Position numbers and translations under genes: made by a program. The notes below the pieces were generated by a model, which did no database searches, was not told the DNA's origin, and saw only the letters and a program-made list of their open reading frames with translations. DNA of 64,000 nucleotides from positions 38,139 through 102,138 of the forward strand of contig DYKB01000019.1 of assembly GCA_020722815.1 (NCBI GenBank), given 5' to 3'. The DNA is from Caldithrix sp. Lineage in GTDB: Bacteria > Zhuqueibacterota > Zhuqueibacteria > Thermofontimicrobiales > Sulfurfontimicrobiaceae. Positions 55,088 to 63,897 of this stretch are shown one piece after another (the first letter of the stretch is position 1; every line of letters begins with the position of its first letter).

Positions 55088-55798
55088 ATGGACCAATTTA
55101 CACCAACCGAAACCCGGCAACCAAATGTATTTGAGCAGATTATTGGTGTTTTTTTGTCACCAACGAAAACTTTTCAGGCAATTGATCAAAAACCGAATTT
55201 TTTGATACCCCTGATTCTGATTGTCCTGGTTTCAATTATTACGGCATACGTTATTATGCCAACCATTATGCCCGCACAAATGGAAAAACAGCGGGAAAAA
55301 ATGGTTGAACAGGGAATGAGTGATGAACAAATCGATCAAGCGATGGCGACCGGCGAAAAGGTTGGCTCAATCTTTGGATTAATCGGTGCCGGTGTTTCGC
55401 CGATAATCATGTTGTTAATCGCTGCTGGGATACTTATGCTGATTTGTAGTGCCATTTTAGGTGGGACAACAAGTTTTGTGAAGGTTTTTTCCGTGATGAG
55501 CTACTCCTGGCTAATCTATATGTTGGGTGGACTGGTGAAGATCCCCTTGATTCTCAAGCAAAAAACACCTGATATTCATTTCAGCCCCGCCACTTTTTGG
55601 CCAGAAGAGCAGGCGAAAAACTTTTTATATCATTTTTTGAAATCATTTGATATCTTTGCAATCTGGCAATACGTGGTTCTGGCAATTGGGGTGGCCATCA
55701 TTTATAAATTTTCAAAACCAAAAGCTGGCATCGCGGTTGGGATATTATTTCTAATTTTCGCGCTTTTTAGTGCGGCTATGTCAAGTTTGTTTACGTAA
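55088..55798 (+). CDS. Yip1-domain integral membrane protein
   Basis: A 236-aa membrane protein of the bacterial YIP1 family. It has an N-terminal soluble segment with IIGVFLSPTKTFQAID, typical of this family, and about five transmembrane segments starting at about 38, 95, 118, 150 and 195. A strong CGGAGGAG ribosome-binding site precedes the start. Function in bacteria is unknown; members often sit near ABC exporters, as here. Followed by a clear terminator, so it is a separate transcript from the exporter operon. Confidence 0.85.
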   Translation: MDQFTPTETRQPNVFEQIIGVFLSPTKTFQAIDQKPNFLIPLILIVLVSIITAYVIMPTIMPAQMEKQREKMVEQGMSDEQIDQAMATGEKVGSIFGLIGAGVSPIIMLLIAAGILMLICSAILGGTTSFVKVFSVMSYSWLIYMLGGLVKIPLILKQKTPDIHFSPATFWPEEQAKNFLYHFLKSFDIFAIWQYVVLAIGVAIIYKFSKPKAGIAVGILFLIFALFSAAMSSLFT

Positions 55799-55821
55799 AA
55801 ATTTTGAATTAATCCTTTCAT

Positions 55822-55862
55822 ATACCGATTCCATCGAAAAGTGATGGAATCGGTATATTTTA
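55822..55862 (+). terminator. intrinsic terminator after the Yip1 gene
   Basis: ATACCGATTCCATC (55822-55835) and GATGGAATCGGTAT (55843-55856) pair perfectly over 14 bp, followed by ATTTTATTTT. Confidence 0.88.
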
Positions 55863-55920
55863 TTTTGAGCAAGGTGTTTTATACAGATTTTTGTAAGTTG
55901 GAGAACCACAGGAGAGAACA

Positions 55921-57216
55921 ATGTCCCGTAAAAAAATATTAATTGCTCTGGGCGTAATCATCGTTGTTGCAATTTTTGTGTTTTATTATTTAAAGAAAGA
56001 ACAGGGAAATCAGACGCCTGTTCAGGTGGATCGTGTTAAACGCGGTCGTATTACGCAGATGGTTTCGGGTTCCGGAAAAATTCAACCGGAAGATGAAGTA
56101 AAAATATCGGCGAATGTCAGTGCCGAAATTATCGGACTTTATGTCAAAGAAGGCGATCCGGTTAAAAAAGGGCAGTTGCTGGTGGAATTGGATCGCACCA
56201 AATATGTTGCGGCGATGGAGCAGGCAAAATCCAATAAAAAATCGTCCGAAGCCAGTTTGATTAAAGCAAAAAATGATTTTGAACGCGCACAATCCCTGTT
56301 TAATCAAAAACTAACTTCGAAAGCTGAACTGGATAATGTGCAAGCGAATTTGAAGCTGGCTGAAAGCAATCTGGAGCGTGCCATTGCCGCAGAAAGCCAG
56401 GCCGAAGATGATCTGGCGAAAACCCGAATTTATTCGCCATTAAATGGAACTGTTACACTTTTAAATAAAAATCTGGGCGAAATTGCGTTGGGTTCCATGT
56501 TTCAGGCAGATGTCATTATGGTGGTTGCGGATCTCGGGCGGATGGAAGTTTTGGTCGAGATTGATGAAAACGATGTTGTGATGGTTTCAAATGGTGATTC
56601 TGCGCTTATTGAAATCGACGCCATGACCGACACGGTTTTTCATGGTATTGTTTCCGAAATCGCGCATACAGCGACTACCCGTGGCAGAGGAACCCAGGAA
56701 GAGGTCACCAATTTTGAAGTAAAAGTCGCCATTACTGATACTATCGAAGGAATTCGTACGGGTATGTCGGCTACTGTTGATATTAAAACCGAAACGCGCG
56801 CGAATATTCTCTATATTCCGATTCAGGCCGTGACCGTTCGGACCCCCAAAGAAGTTTATGCCGAGGCGAAATCGGGTGAGGATAAGACTAAAAATAAAAA
56901 GAATTATACAAAAGACGGAAAGAAGGCAGACATCGGAGAAAAAACGGACGAAATGGATGAATTAAAGTCCAAAAAGAAAGATGAAGAACCAATTGAAGTC
57001 GTTTTTATTGTGGAAAATGGCGTAGCAAAAATTTCTCCGGTAATAACCGGAATCTCAAACGATACTCATATTGAAGTAAAACAGGGTGTTCAGGACTCCC
57101 AACAGGTCGTCATCGGTAATTATCGGGTGCTATCACAAACCTTAAAGAATGGGAGTGCCGTTAAAATAGCTCCTGCTGCCGGCAAAGGAAAGACGGACAG
57201 CGAAGAAGAGAAATAA
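55921..57216 (+). CDS. MacA/HlyD-type periplasmic adaptor of an ABC exporter
   Basis: A 431-aa membrane-fusion protein. After an N-terminal anchor (about 7-25) comes the lipoyl half VSGSGKIQPEDEVKISANVS, a coiled-coil hairpin (about 97-165, rich in Ala/Lys/Glu), the second lipoyl half TRIYSPLNGTVTLLNKNLGE and the beta-barrel. A highly charged Lys/Asp/Glu-rich insert (about residues 313-355) interrupts the membrane-proximal domain, which is not usual. AGGAGAG precedes the ATG. It heads an operon with an ABC ATPase and two permeases. It likely links the inner-membrane exporter to an outer-membrane channel not encoded here. Confidence 0.9.
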   Translation: MSRKKILIALGVIIVVAIFVFYYLKKEQGNQTPVQVDRVKRGRITQMVSGSGKIQPEDEVKISANVSAEIIGLYVKEGDPVKKGQLLVELDRTKYVAAMEQAKSNKKSSEASLIKAKNDFERAQSLFNQKLTSKAELDNVQANLKLAESNLERAIAAESQAEDDLAKTRIYSPLNGTVTLLNKNLGEIALGSMFQADVIMVVADLGRMEVLVEIDENDVVMVSNGDSALIEIDAMTDTVFHGIVSEIAHTATTRGRGTQEEVTNFEVKVAITDTIEGIRTGMSATVDIKTETRANILYIPIQAVTVRTPKEVYAEAKSGEDKTKNKKNYTKDGKKADIGEKTDEMDELKSKKKDEEPIEVVFIVENGVAKISPVITGISNDTHIEVKQGVQDSQQVVIGNYRVLSQTLKNGSAVKIAPAAGKGKTDSEEEK

Positions 57217-57266
57217 ATATGTTCATCATTCACGAGCATCGAAGCAATGGCAGATGGATTAAATAG

Positions 57267-57302
57267 CAGCGTAAAGCATAATGTATAATTCGTGAGGGTG
57301 GA
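57267..57302. repeat. degenerate CGTAATGCGTGA repeat, copy 6
   Basis: GCAGCGTAAAGCATAATGTA followed by TAATTCGTGAGGG is a decayed copy of the palindromic family, in the gap between the adaptor and ATPase genes. Confidence 0.4.
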
Positions 57303-57430
57303 TGGATATTTTTTTGAATATTCAAAATTTTGTTAATTAGTTGTCATTTTTAAAGATTTAAAGTCAATCATTTTTTCCAAACTGAACAAGTTTGGATTTG
57401 TAACACAAAAATTTTAGAGGATGCAAGAAA

Positions 57431-58111
57431 ATGTTAATCGAACTGGAATCTGTGAGTAAAGTATATGAAATCGGGACAGTTGAGGTCAATGCGCTGAAAG
57501 AAGTTTCATTGCAGATTAAAGAGAATGAGTATCTGGCAATTATGGGGCCGTCTGGCTCGGGTAAATCCACTTTGATGAATATTTTAGGATGCCTGGACAC
57601 CCCCTCTTCTGGCAAATACCTGTTTGTTGGTCATCGGGTAAGCGATATGAATGATGATCAGCTCGCTGAAATTCGGAATCGGGAAATCGGTTTTGTCTTT
57701 CAAACTTTTAATCTTTTACCGCGGGCGACGGCATTGCATAATGTAGAATTGCCATTAATTTATAATGGAACGCCGGCCTCAAAACGAAAAAAATTGGCTG
57801 AAGAAGCGCTGGAACGTGTTGGTTTGGCCGAACGAATGCATCACCGGCCGAATGAACTCTCTGGTGGTCAGCGACAGCGCGTGGCGATTGCGCGAGCACT
57901 GGTGAATAAGCCCAAGATCATTCTGGCAGATGAACCGACCGGAAATCTCGATACCCGTAACGGGGATGAAATCATGGAAATTTTTGAACTATTACATGAT
58001 CAGGGAAATACCATTATTCTGGTGACGCATGAGGAGTATATTGCCGAACATGCGAATCGAATTGTTCGTCTTCGGGATGGGAAGATTGAACGTGACGAAT
58101 TTCTAAACTAG
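57431..58111 (+). CDS. MacB/LolD-type ABC transporter ATP-binding protein
   Basis: A 226-aa ABC ATPase. Walker [10 protein letters not shown] (about 40-48), Q-loop [13 protein letters not shown], signature [15 protein letters not shown], Walker [13 protein letters not shown] and the H-loop VTHEEY are all intact. The Q-loop and size put it in the MacB/LolD/FtsE class that drives mechanotransmission exporters. It is 214 bp after the adaptor gene and 13 bp before the first permease. It should power the transporter formed with the two permeases. Confidence 0.93.
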   Translation: MLIELESVSKVYEIGTVEVNALKEVSLQIKENEYLAIMGPSGSGKSTLMNILGCLDTPSSGKYLFVGHRVSDMNDDQLAEIRNREIGFVFQTFNLLPRATALHNVELPLIYNGTPASKRKKLAEEALERVGLAERMHHRPNELSGGQRQRVAIARALVNKPKIILADEPTGNLDTRNGDEIMEIFELLHDQGNTIILVTHEEYIAEHANRIVRLRDGKIERDEFLN

Positions 58112-58124
58112 AGGAAGTCACTGA

Positions 58125-59351
58125 ATGCGATTCTTTTATGAACTCTTTGAGGGCTTTAAGCTGGCAATCCAGGCACTGAAGGTTAATAAATTAAGAACAT
58201 TTTTAACCATCCTGGGGATTGTGATTGGAATGGCAACCGTTATCGGAATTCATTCAATTATCCAGGGATTAAATGAAGCCTTTTATAGCTCGATTTCAGC
58301 ATTGGGTTCAGATATTCTTTATGTGCAAAAATTCGCCTGGTTTGATCATCAGGATTGGATTGAATCCCGCAATCGAAAAAATATCGGAGAAAAAGAGGTC
58401 CAGGCGATTGAGAAGTATGCCACGCTGGTGAAAGCTGTCAGTCAGACTTCCAGTGCACAGCGAAGTGTCAAATTTGAAAATAAAAGTCTTTCTGATGTTT
58501 ATATGGTTGGGGCCACGGCGCCATATCAGATAACCTCGAATATTATCCCGGAATTAGGCCGTTTTTTTACGGAACAGGAAGCTGAGCATCGACGGGCTGT
58601 TTGTGTCATTGGCTGGGAGGTCGCTGATCGGCTTTTTAAAAAAATTAATCCGATTGGTCGACGGGTTTCCATCGCCGGGCATAAATTTACCGTAATCGGT
58701 GTAAATGAAAAACAGGGAAGCCTGTTCGGATTCAACATGGATTCACAGGTGATTATGCCCCTGGGGATATTTCAGAAAATATTTGGTTCCCGGCGCTGGA
58801 TTACGATTGAAGTGAAAGTACTCAGTCCCCAGCTATTGGAAGATGCCAAAGACGAATTAACCGGTATTTTGCGACGCGTGCGCAAAGTGGAGCCGGGAGC
58901 GAAGAATGATTTTGCGCTTAACCAGCAAAATATGTTCGCGGAAATGTATCAGAATTTAACCCGTGCGCTCTATTTTGTGGCTTTTTTCATCGGTTTTATT
59001 GCGTTACTGGTAGGGGGAATCGGGATTATGAATATTCTGCTGGTTTCGGTAACTGAGCGAACCCGAGAAATCGGAATTCGGAAGGCGATTGGGGCGAAAA
59101 AATCGGATATTTTATGGCAATTTCTCGTGGAATCAGTGGTCGTGACGGCATTGGGAGGAATCATCGGCATTATCACCGGTTTCGCGTTTGCAAAACTGGT
59201 GGCCAGTATGACGATCCTCGCGGCGGCGGTTTCTCCGGTATCAATTATAATTGGCCTGACTTTTATCGCCCTGTTTGGTTTATTTTTTGGAATCTACCCG
59301 GCTTACAAAGCCGCCAAATTGAATCCGATTGAAGCACTGCGATATGAATAA
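58125..59351 (+). CDS. MacB-type ABC transporter permease, first copy
   Basis: A 408-aa permease with the MacB topology: TM1 (about 22-45), a large periplasmic core domain (about 50-270), and three C-terminal helices making the FtsX domain, with the coupling segment VSVTERTREIGIRKAIGAKKSDIL between TM2 and TM3 split here by position. Ends with PAYKAAKLNPIEALRYE, the family C-terminus. GAGGAAG lies 8 nt before the ATG. It probably forms a heterodimer with the next permease, since one ATPase serves two different permeases. Confidence 0.92.
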   Translation: MRFFYELFEGFKLAIQALKVNKLRTFLTILGIVIGMATVIGIHSIIQGLNEAFYSSISALGSDILYVQKFAWFDHQDWIESRNRKNIGEKEVQAIEKYATLVKAVSQTSSAQRSVKFENKSLSDVYMVGATAPYQITSNIIPELGRFFTEQEAEHRRAVCVIGWEVADRLFKKINPIGRRVSIAGHKFTVIGVNEKQGSLFGFNMDSQVIMPLGIFQKIFGSRRWITIEVKVLSPQLLEDAKDELTGILRRVRKVEPGAKNDFALNQQNMFAEMYQNLTRALYFVAFFIGFIALLVGGIGIMNILLVSVTERTREIGIRKAIGAKKSDILWQFLVESVVVTALGGIIGIITGFAFAKLVASMTILAAAVSPVSIIIGLTFIALFGLFFGIYPAYKAAKLNPIEALRYE

Positions 59352-59426
59352 ATTTTAGTTATTTTTTAATAATTGCTTGTATAATTTAGCTGTAAAGCGA
59401 ATTAATTGACACTGAATAAATAACTT

Positions 59427-60650
59427 ATGAATCTAAAAGAAAGCCTGAACGTTGCATTCGACTCCATTCGCGCAAATAAAATGCGTTCAATTTTGACCAC
59501 GCTGGGTATTGTGATCGGCGTGACGACCATTATTGGCATGATGTCACTCATCCAGGGATTGCAGAATTATATGGCCCGCCAGTTAAGTGTACTTGGAACC
59601 AACACTTTCCAGATTCAAAAAGACCCGGCCATTCAAATGGGACACTCGGATCCGCAATATCGAAATCGTAAAGATATTACGCTGGAACATGCTGACGCCA
59701 TAAAAAAATATGCAACACTGGTTAAAGCCGTGGGTCCCGAAACCTATAGTTGGGGGGAAGTTGTCCGGTATATGGATAAAAAAACCAATCCCAATGTCGT
59801 TGTGCTGGGGGTTACGCCTGAATTTCAGGAAGCGAATAATTATTTTGTGGATGAAGGTCGTTTTTTAAGTCAACTGGATGTGGATAACAATCGTAATGTA
59901 ATTGTTTTGGGAATGGATGTTGTGGAAACATTATTCCCCCATTCTTCACCAATTGGACAAACTATTCGGCTGGGTGGTGACCGTTTTGATGTGGTAGGAA
60001 CCCTGGAGAAGCAGGGAAGTGGTTTTGGCCAGAGTCGGGATAACCGGGTGGTGATGCCCATTTCTACTTTCCATAAATTGTACGGAAAACGCCGCTCGCT
60101 CATGATTACGGTACAGGTTTATGATCCGATTCAGATGGCGGATGCCATTGAACAGGCTAGTGCAATTCTACGAATCGTCCGTAAAGTTCCGCCCGGCAAA
60201 CCAAATGACTTTGAAATTTTTACCAGTGAAACCTTGCTGACGACGTTTAACGATTTAACGAAATATATTAAAATTGCTGCTATCGGGATTGCCATGATTT
60301 CATTAATCGTGGGGGGGATTGGCATTATGAACATCATGCTCGTTTCTGTCACGGAAAGAACGCGTGAAATTGGTATCCGGAAATCCATGGGCGCGAAGCG
60401 ACGGGATATTTTATGGCAATTCATGATTGAGGCCGTGATTCTGGGAAATGTCGGGGGACTCATTGGCATTTTCCTGGGGATTCTGATTGGGGTTTTGGTA
60501 GGGGTACTGTCACCACTCCCCACGGCCATCCCAATTCAGGCTGTTATTTTAGGAATTACATTTTGTTCGTTAATTGGGATCTTTTTTGGAATTTTTCCGG
60601 CAGCGCGGGCTGCAAAATTAGACCCGGTGGTGGCGTTACGATATGAATAA
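59427..60650 (+). CDS. MacB-type ABC transporter permease, second copy
   Basis: A 407-aa paralogue of the preceding permease, with the same four-helix MacB/FtsX layout, TTLGIVIGVTTIIGM in TM1, a periplasmic core, the VTERTREIGIRKSMGAKRRD coupling segment and the ending ARAAKLDPVVALRYE. The 75-bp gap before it is AT-rich and holds TATAAT at 59379-59384, so an internal promoter is possible. No clear ribosome-binding site is visible. MacB-type exporters move peptides, lipoproteins or antibiotics; the cargo here is unknown. Confidence 0.92.
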   Translation: MNLKESLNVAFDSIRANKMRSILTTLGIVIGVTTIIGMMSLIQGLQNYMARQLSVLGTNTFQIQKDPAIQMGHSDPQYRNRKDITLEHADAIKKYATLVKAVGPETYSWGEVVRYMDKKTNPNVVVLGVTPEFQEANNYFVDEGRFLSQLDVDNNRNVIVLGMDVVETLFPHSSPIGQTIRLGGDRFDVVGTLEKQGSGFGQSRDNRVVMPISTFHKLYGKRRSLMITVQVYDPIQMADAIEQASAILRIVRKVPPGKPNDFEIFTSETLLTTFNDLTKYIKIAAIGIAMISLIVGGIGIMNIMLVSVTERTREIGIRKSMGAKRRDILWQFMIEAVILGNVGGLIGIFLGILIGVLVGVLSPLPTAIPIQAVILGITFCSLIGIFFGIFPAARAAKLDPVVALRYE

Positions 60651-60667
60651 CCGAAAAAGGAGGTCGT

Positions 60668-61009
60668 ATGAAATTTGATAAACAACTTATTGGGGATGTC
60701 CTGGTGGTTTCCATTGATGGTGAAATTATGGGTGGGCCAGAAGAAAATGATTTTCGTAAATTAATTGATGAAGCGATTCAAAATGACCAGATTAAAATTG
60801 TTTTAAACCTCGCCAATGCCAAATGGATGAATAGTTCAGGCCTGGGGATGCTCATTCGGGCGTTAACGGTGTTGCGGAGCAGCGAGGGCGATTTAAAATT
60901 GGCAAATGTTTCAGACCGGATTCGACGTCCAATCGAAATCACCCGGCTGAATGCGGTACTGGTAATCTATGATTCCCTCGATCTGGCGGTTCAGAGCTAT
61001 AAAGAATAG
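60668..61009 (+). CDS. STAS-domain anti-sigma-factor antagonist-like protein
   Basis: A 113-aa single STAS domain of the SpoIIAA/RsbV type. The phosphoacceptor loop reads KWMNSSGLGMLI; the conserved Asp before Ser-Ser is Asn here, but the serine is present. A perfect AAAGGAGGT site precedes the ATG. It is 17 bp after the second permease, so it is co-transcribed with the exporter. No anti-sigma kinase or PP2C phosphatase is adjacent; a partner must be encoded elsewhere. Confidence 0.9.
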   Translation: MKFDKQLIGDVLVVSIDGEIMGGPEENDFRKLIDEAIQNDQIKIVLNLANAKWMNSSGLGMLIRALTVLRSSEGDLKLANVSDRIRRPIEITRLNAVLVIYDSLDLAVQSYKE

Positions 61010-61126
61010 TCCGGAAGATTCGCCTGAGGTTATTGAACAAAATTCAATAAAAATTGAAAAAACAATTTTAAATAAAATCCTGAAATTCGATTGGAATTAT
61101 CAGGATTTAAAAATTCGGAGGAAAAA

Positions 61127-61669
61127 ATGTCACAATTTTCCCGTAACGAAGTGATAGAAAAAATTCAGCGCGGTGAATCAATGTCGGGGCTCGATCTTTC
61201 CGGAATCGATTTATCCTACGAGAACTTAAAAGGAATTGATTTTAGTTATGCCAATCTTTCTAATGCCCACATGCAAAATGCCAATCTCGATGGGGCTAAT
61301 TTCAGCCATGCCATTTTGCATGAGGTGTTTATGTTTGGGGCGAATTTAACCAATACCTGCTTCAATGATGCTGATATGATCGATGCAAATTTGCAGGATA
61401 CAAATCTGGAAAAATCAACTTTCATAAATGCGAAGATGCTGAATATTAAGCTTTTTGGCGCCCAGGTTGAAAATGCCAATTTTGAAAAAGCGGATATGAC
61501 CAATGCCAGACTTAAGCGGACAAATCTGCAGTATGCAAAGTTTGACAATACCAACCTCACAGGTGCCCATTTGGAACGTGCTGATCTTCGGAATGCGAAT
61601 TTAAAACAGGCGAATTTAAGCGGTGCATTTCTGGATTTTGCCCGACTTGAAGGGGCGATACTGCCTTAA
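61127..61669 (+). CDS. pentapeptide-repeat protein
   Basis: A 180-aa protein made of about 28 pentapeptide repeats of the A(N/D)LxX type (for example LSNAHMQNANLDGANFSHA, ERADLRNANLKQANLSGA), which fold into a right-handed quadrilateral beta-helix. A short N-terminal region (about 1-25) precedes the repeats. GGAGG 5 nt upstream fixes ATG 61127; the open frame from 61091 is longer than the gene. Pentapeptide proteins can mimic DNA (Qnr/MfpA) or act as scaffolds; the repeat pattern alone does not tell. Same direction as the STAS gene, 117 bp away. Confidence 0.9.
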   Translation: MSQFSRNEVIEKIQRGESMSGLDLSGIDLSYENLKGIDFSYANLSNAHMQNANLDGANFSHAILHEVFMFGANLTNTCFNDADMIDANLQDTNLEKSTFINAKMLNIKLFGAQVENANFEKADMTNARLKRTNLQYAKFDNTNLTGAHLERADLRNANLKQANLSGAFLDFARLEGAILP

Positions 61670-61772
61670 TAAAGGCTTGTAAATAACTAGAATTCAATTT
61701 TTATTTCACCAGACAATCATTATTATATTTAAGCCGAAATTGTTTTCGGATTTTAATTTAGTCATTTAAATA

Positions 61773-61811
61773 CCCGCACCTCCTGAGAGAGAAGGTTGGG
61801 GTAAGGGCAAA
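61773..61811. repeat. CCCTCACCC-type repeat, half copy
   Basis: CCTGAGAGAGAAGGTTGGGG followed by TAAGGGCAA matches the right arm of the element at 29816-29892; the left arm is reduced to CCCGCACC. Confidence 0.55.
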
Positions 61812-61904
61812 GAAATTGAAAATTACTTTAGCTCTCATATAATAAAAATTTCAGGTAAATAAAAACCTTATTTTAATTTTTTTTAACCATCGTAGCCATT
61901 GATT

Positions 61905-62056
61905 CCCTCAATCCCTGAACCTTATTCCCCTATTTTATGAACAATAAGGTAATAAGGTTGCGTTTCATGGAAGGCCGCGGCGACTAAGGTGTTAAATACG
62001 AAAATAAGGTTTTAAAAAATAAATTATTAGCTTGATCGCGATGAGGCCTGGAGTGG
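61905..62056. repeat. AACCTTATT/AATAAGGT repeat, copy 2
   Basis: AACCTTATTCCCCTATTTT and ACAATAAGGTAATAAGGTT form an inverted pair, followed by CTTGATCGCGATGAGGCCTGG minus its last base, matching the order of words at 33220-33415. Confidence 0.68.
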
Positions 62057-62248
62057 GTTTGTTGCTTACTTTTTCACCTTGATCACACAATCCGAAAACC
62101 ACTTCGGCTATAGTCTATAATGAGAGAAAAGCAAAAGTCTCTTCTCACTCTGACCTCTTTACTCTCTTTGTCAAAAAGTAAACGCAAACGAAAAATATAA
62201 AATCGTTCCTCTATGAGCATAAGTCAACTATTGGGATGAACCTGTGCT

Positions 62249-63280
62249 CTATTTTTTAGAAATATTATTTTGATAATGTACAAAAGGCCCAATTTTTATG
62301 CTGTTTTGAAATTGACTCGTTTCAATAACTGAAAATTCAATAGCAGAATTGTCCGGTATCTGACTGTTTGTGATACGAACATGCGGACCAATCCGGCAAT
62401 CACTGCCAATGATTGTATTTTGTTCGATATAACTGAAGGGATAAATCGTCGTATCATTGCCAATCCGGACGGTGGAATCAATAAAAGTCGAATTTGGATC
62501 AAGAATAGTAACACCGGAAAGCATAAGCTTTTCAAAGTATTCTTTCCGGGCGATGGCCAGCGCTTTCGCCAAATCCACGCGATGATTGATTCCCACACCG
62601 ATTCTGTTGTCCGGATAAGGAATTGCTTGCACAATCTCTCCATTCTTTAATAATATCTCAATAATATCGGTTAAGTAATACTCCTTCTGAACATTATTTG
62701 CCCGAAGTTGCTGGAGTAGCGGCATGACTTTTTTAATACTGAAGCAATAGGTGGAAATATTCACTTCCTTTAGCTGTCGTTCTGCTTCAGTGGCATCTTT
62801 ATGTTCCACAATCCGTAAAATCTTCCCTTCCTGATCGCGCACAATTCGCCCATACGTCGATAGGTCATCAAAAATAACGGTCAATAATGAGGCCGCCGCC
62901 TTCTTTGCCAGGTGATTTTCAATTAAAAATCCAATACAATCGGCTGACATAAACGGATGATCACCAACCATGAGGACCATGTGTTCCAAATCTTTCGGGA
63001 TGAGTGATTCTGCCTGCATTAGCGCATGCCCTGTACCCAGTCTTTTTTCCTGAATCGCATATTGAACGGAATTTCCAAATAAATTTTTAAATCCATCGCC
63101 TTCCGGGCCGATTACCAGAATAATCGGATTCAATCCTGCCTGCTGACTAGCATTGACAACATGTTGAATCAGTGGTTTGCCATTAAAAAAAGTCAGCATT
63201 TTATTGATTTTGGATTTCATTCGGGTACTTTTCCCCGCAGCTAAAATCACCCCACCGATTTTTTGAAAATTTTGTTCCAA
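62249..63280 (-). CDS. GlmU-like sugar-nucleotidyltransferase with shortened beta-helix
   Basis: A 343-aa protein. Residues about 1-225 are a nucleotidyltransferase of the GlmU type: GGVILAAGKSTRMKSKINKML (without its last residue, the UTP loop), QEKRLGTGHA, MVGDHPF, YGRIVRD and VGINHRVDLA. Residues about 255-343 are left-handed beta-helix hexapeptide repeats, but the chain stops about 110 residues short of full GlmU and has no acetyltransferase active-site region. So it probably has only UDP-HexNAc pyrophosphorylase activity. GGAGG then TAAAA places the start at TTG 63280; the ATG at 63292 overlaps that site. Confidence 0.85.
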   Translation of the reverse strand: MEQNFQKIGGVILAAGKSTRMKSKINKMLTFFNGKPLIQHVVNASQQAGLNPIILVIGPEGDGFKNLFGNSVQYAIQEKRLGTGHALMQAESLIPKDLEHMVLMVGDHPFMSADCIGFLIENHLAKKAAASLLTVIFDDLSTYGRIVRDQEGKILRIVEHKDATEAERQLKEVNISTYCFSIKKVMPLLQQLRANNVQKEYYLTDIIEILLKNGEIVQAIPYPDNRIGVGINHRVDLAKALAIARKEYFEKLMLSGVTILDPNSTFIDSTVRIGNDTTIYPFSYIEQNTIIGSDCRIGPHVRITNSQIPDNSAIEFSVIETSQFQNSIKIGPFVHYQNNISKK

Positions 63281-63457
63281 TTTTACCTCCATGACGATTT
63301 ATTTATGATTTTTATAATCTTGTAATTCAATTTGAATACTTTTATGAATGACGCCAATAGTGTTCGGCACGTTTAAGAAAACGGTAGCCATTTCTAAAAA
63401 ACAAAGCGACCAGTCATGCCCGAATGCTTTTATCGGGCATCCATTGTTTCAGCGAAA

Positions 63458-63489
63458 ATGGATTCCCGCCAAAAACATGCGGGAATGAC
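63458..63489. repeat. 32-bp dispersed repeat with hairpin, copy 2
   Basis: Identical over 32 bases to 15591-15622; hairpin arms ATTCCCGC and GCGGGAAT. Confidence 0.8.
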
Positions 63490-63703
63490 GGTGATCGGTA
63501 CCGAGGCTATATGGCACTTAATTCATTAATTTAATGAATATTAAGGCTAATCCTGAAAGTGTGCCGAACACTATTGAAATGGAACATATTTAATAGCCAT
63601 TTTGCAATAATTAACTTATTGACTTTAAAAATAGTAAGAAGTGCATTTTTTTACAGTTGCTGCGCATAAATGTGCAGCACTCCTGAATTTGTTCAATTTA
63701 GGT

Positions 63704-63840
63704 AATTTTAGAATTTTAGGAGATAGCCAAATTTTGACCCCCTCTGTATCTCCCCCATTTTCAAAAAGCGAAAATGGGGGAGAGGACCGGGTTCTCTCCT
63801 CCAAATTCCGTTTTTTGGAATTTGGGGGAGGCCGGAGGGG
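63704..63840. repeat. MITE-like element, second (partial) copy
   Basis: The end motif TTTTAGAATTTTAGG is followed, at 63736-63840, by an internal sequence closely matching 26338-26448 (CCCCCATTTTCAAAAAGCG and GGAATTTGGGGGAGG). The opposite terminal repeat is missing; a half arm of another element follows directly. Confidence 0.72.
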
Positions 63841-63897
63841 CATAGCCGTCAGGTTAAGGTGATAACTAATTGAAAATTAAGAGATAAGTGAGTTAAA

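Larger units (their letters stand above)
61670..62248. other. convergent intergenic region with two repeat elements
   Basis: About 580 bp without a gene, between the pentapeptide gene and the convergent nucleotidyltransferase gene. It contains a half CCCTCACCC-type repeat (61773-61811) and an AACCTTATT-type repeat (61905-62056); 62060-62248 shows nothing I can name. Confidence 0.55.
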
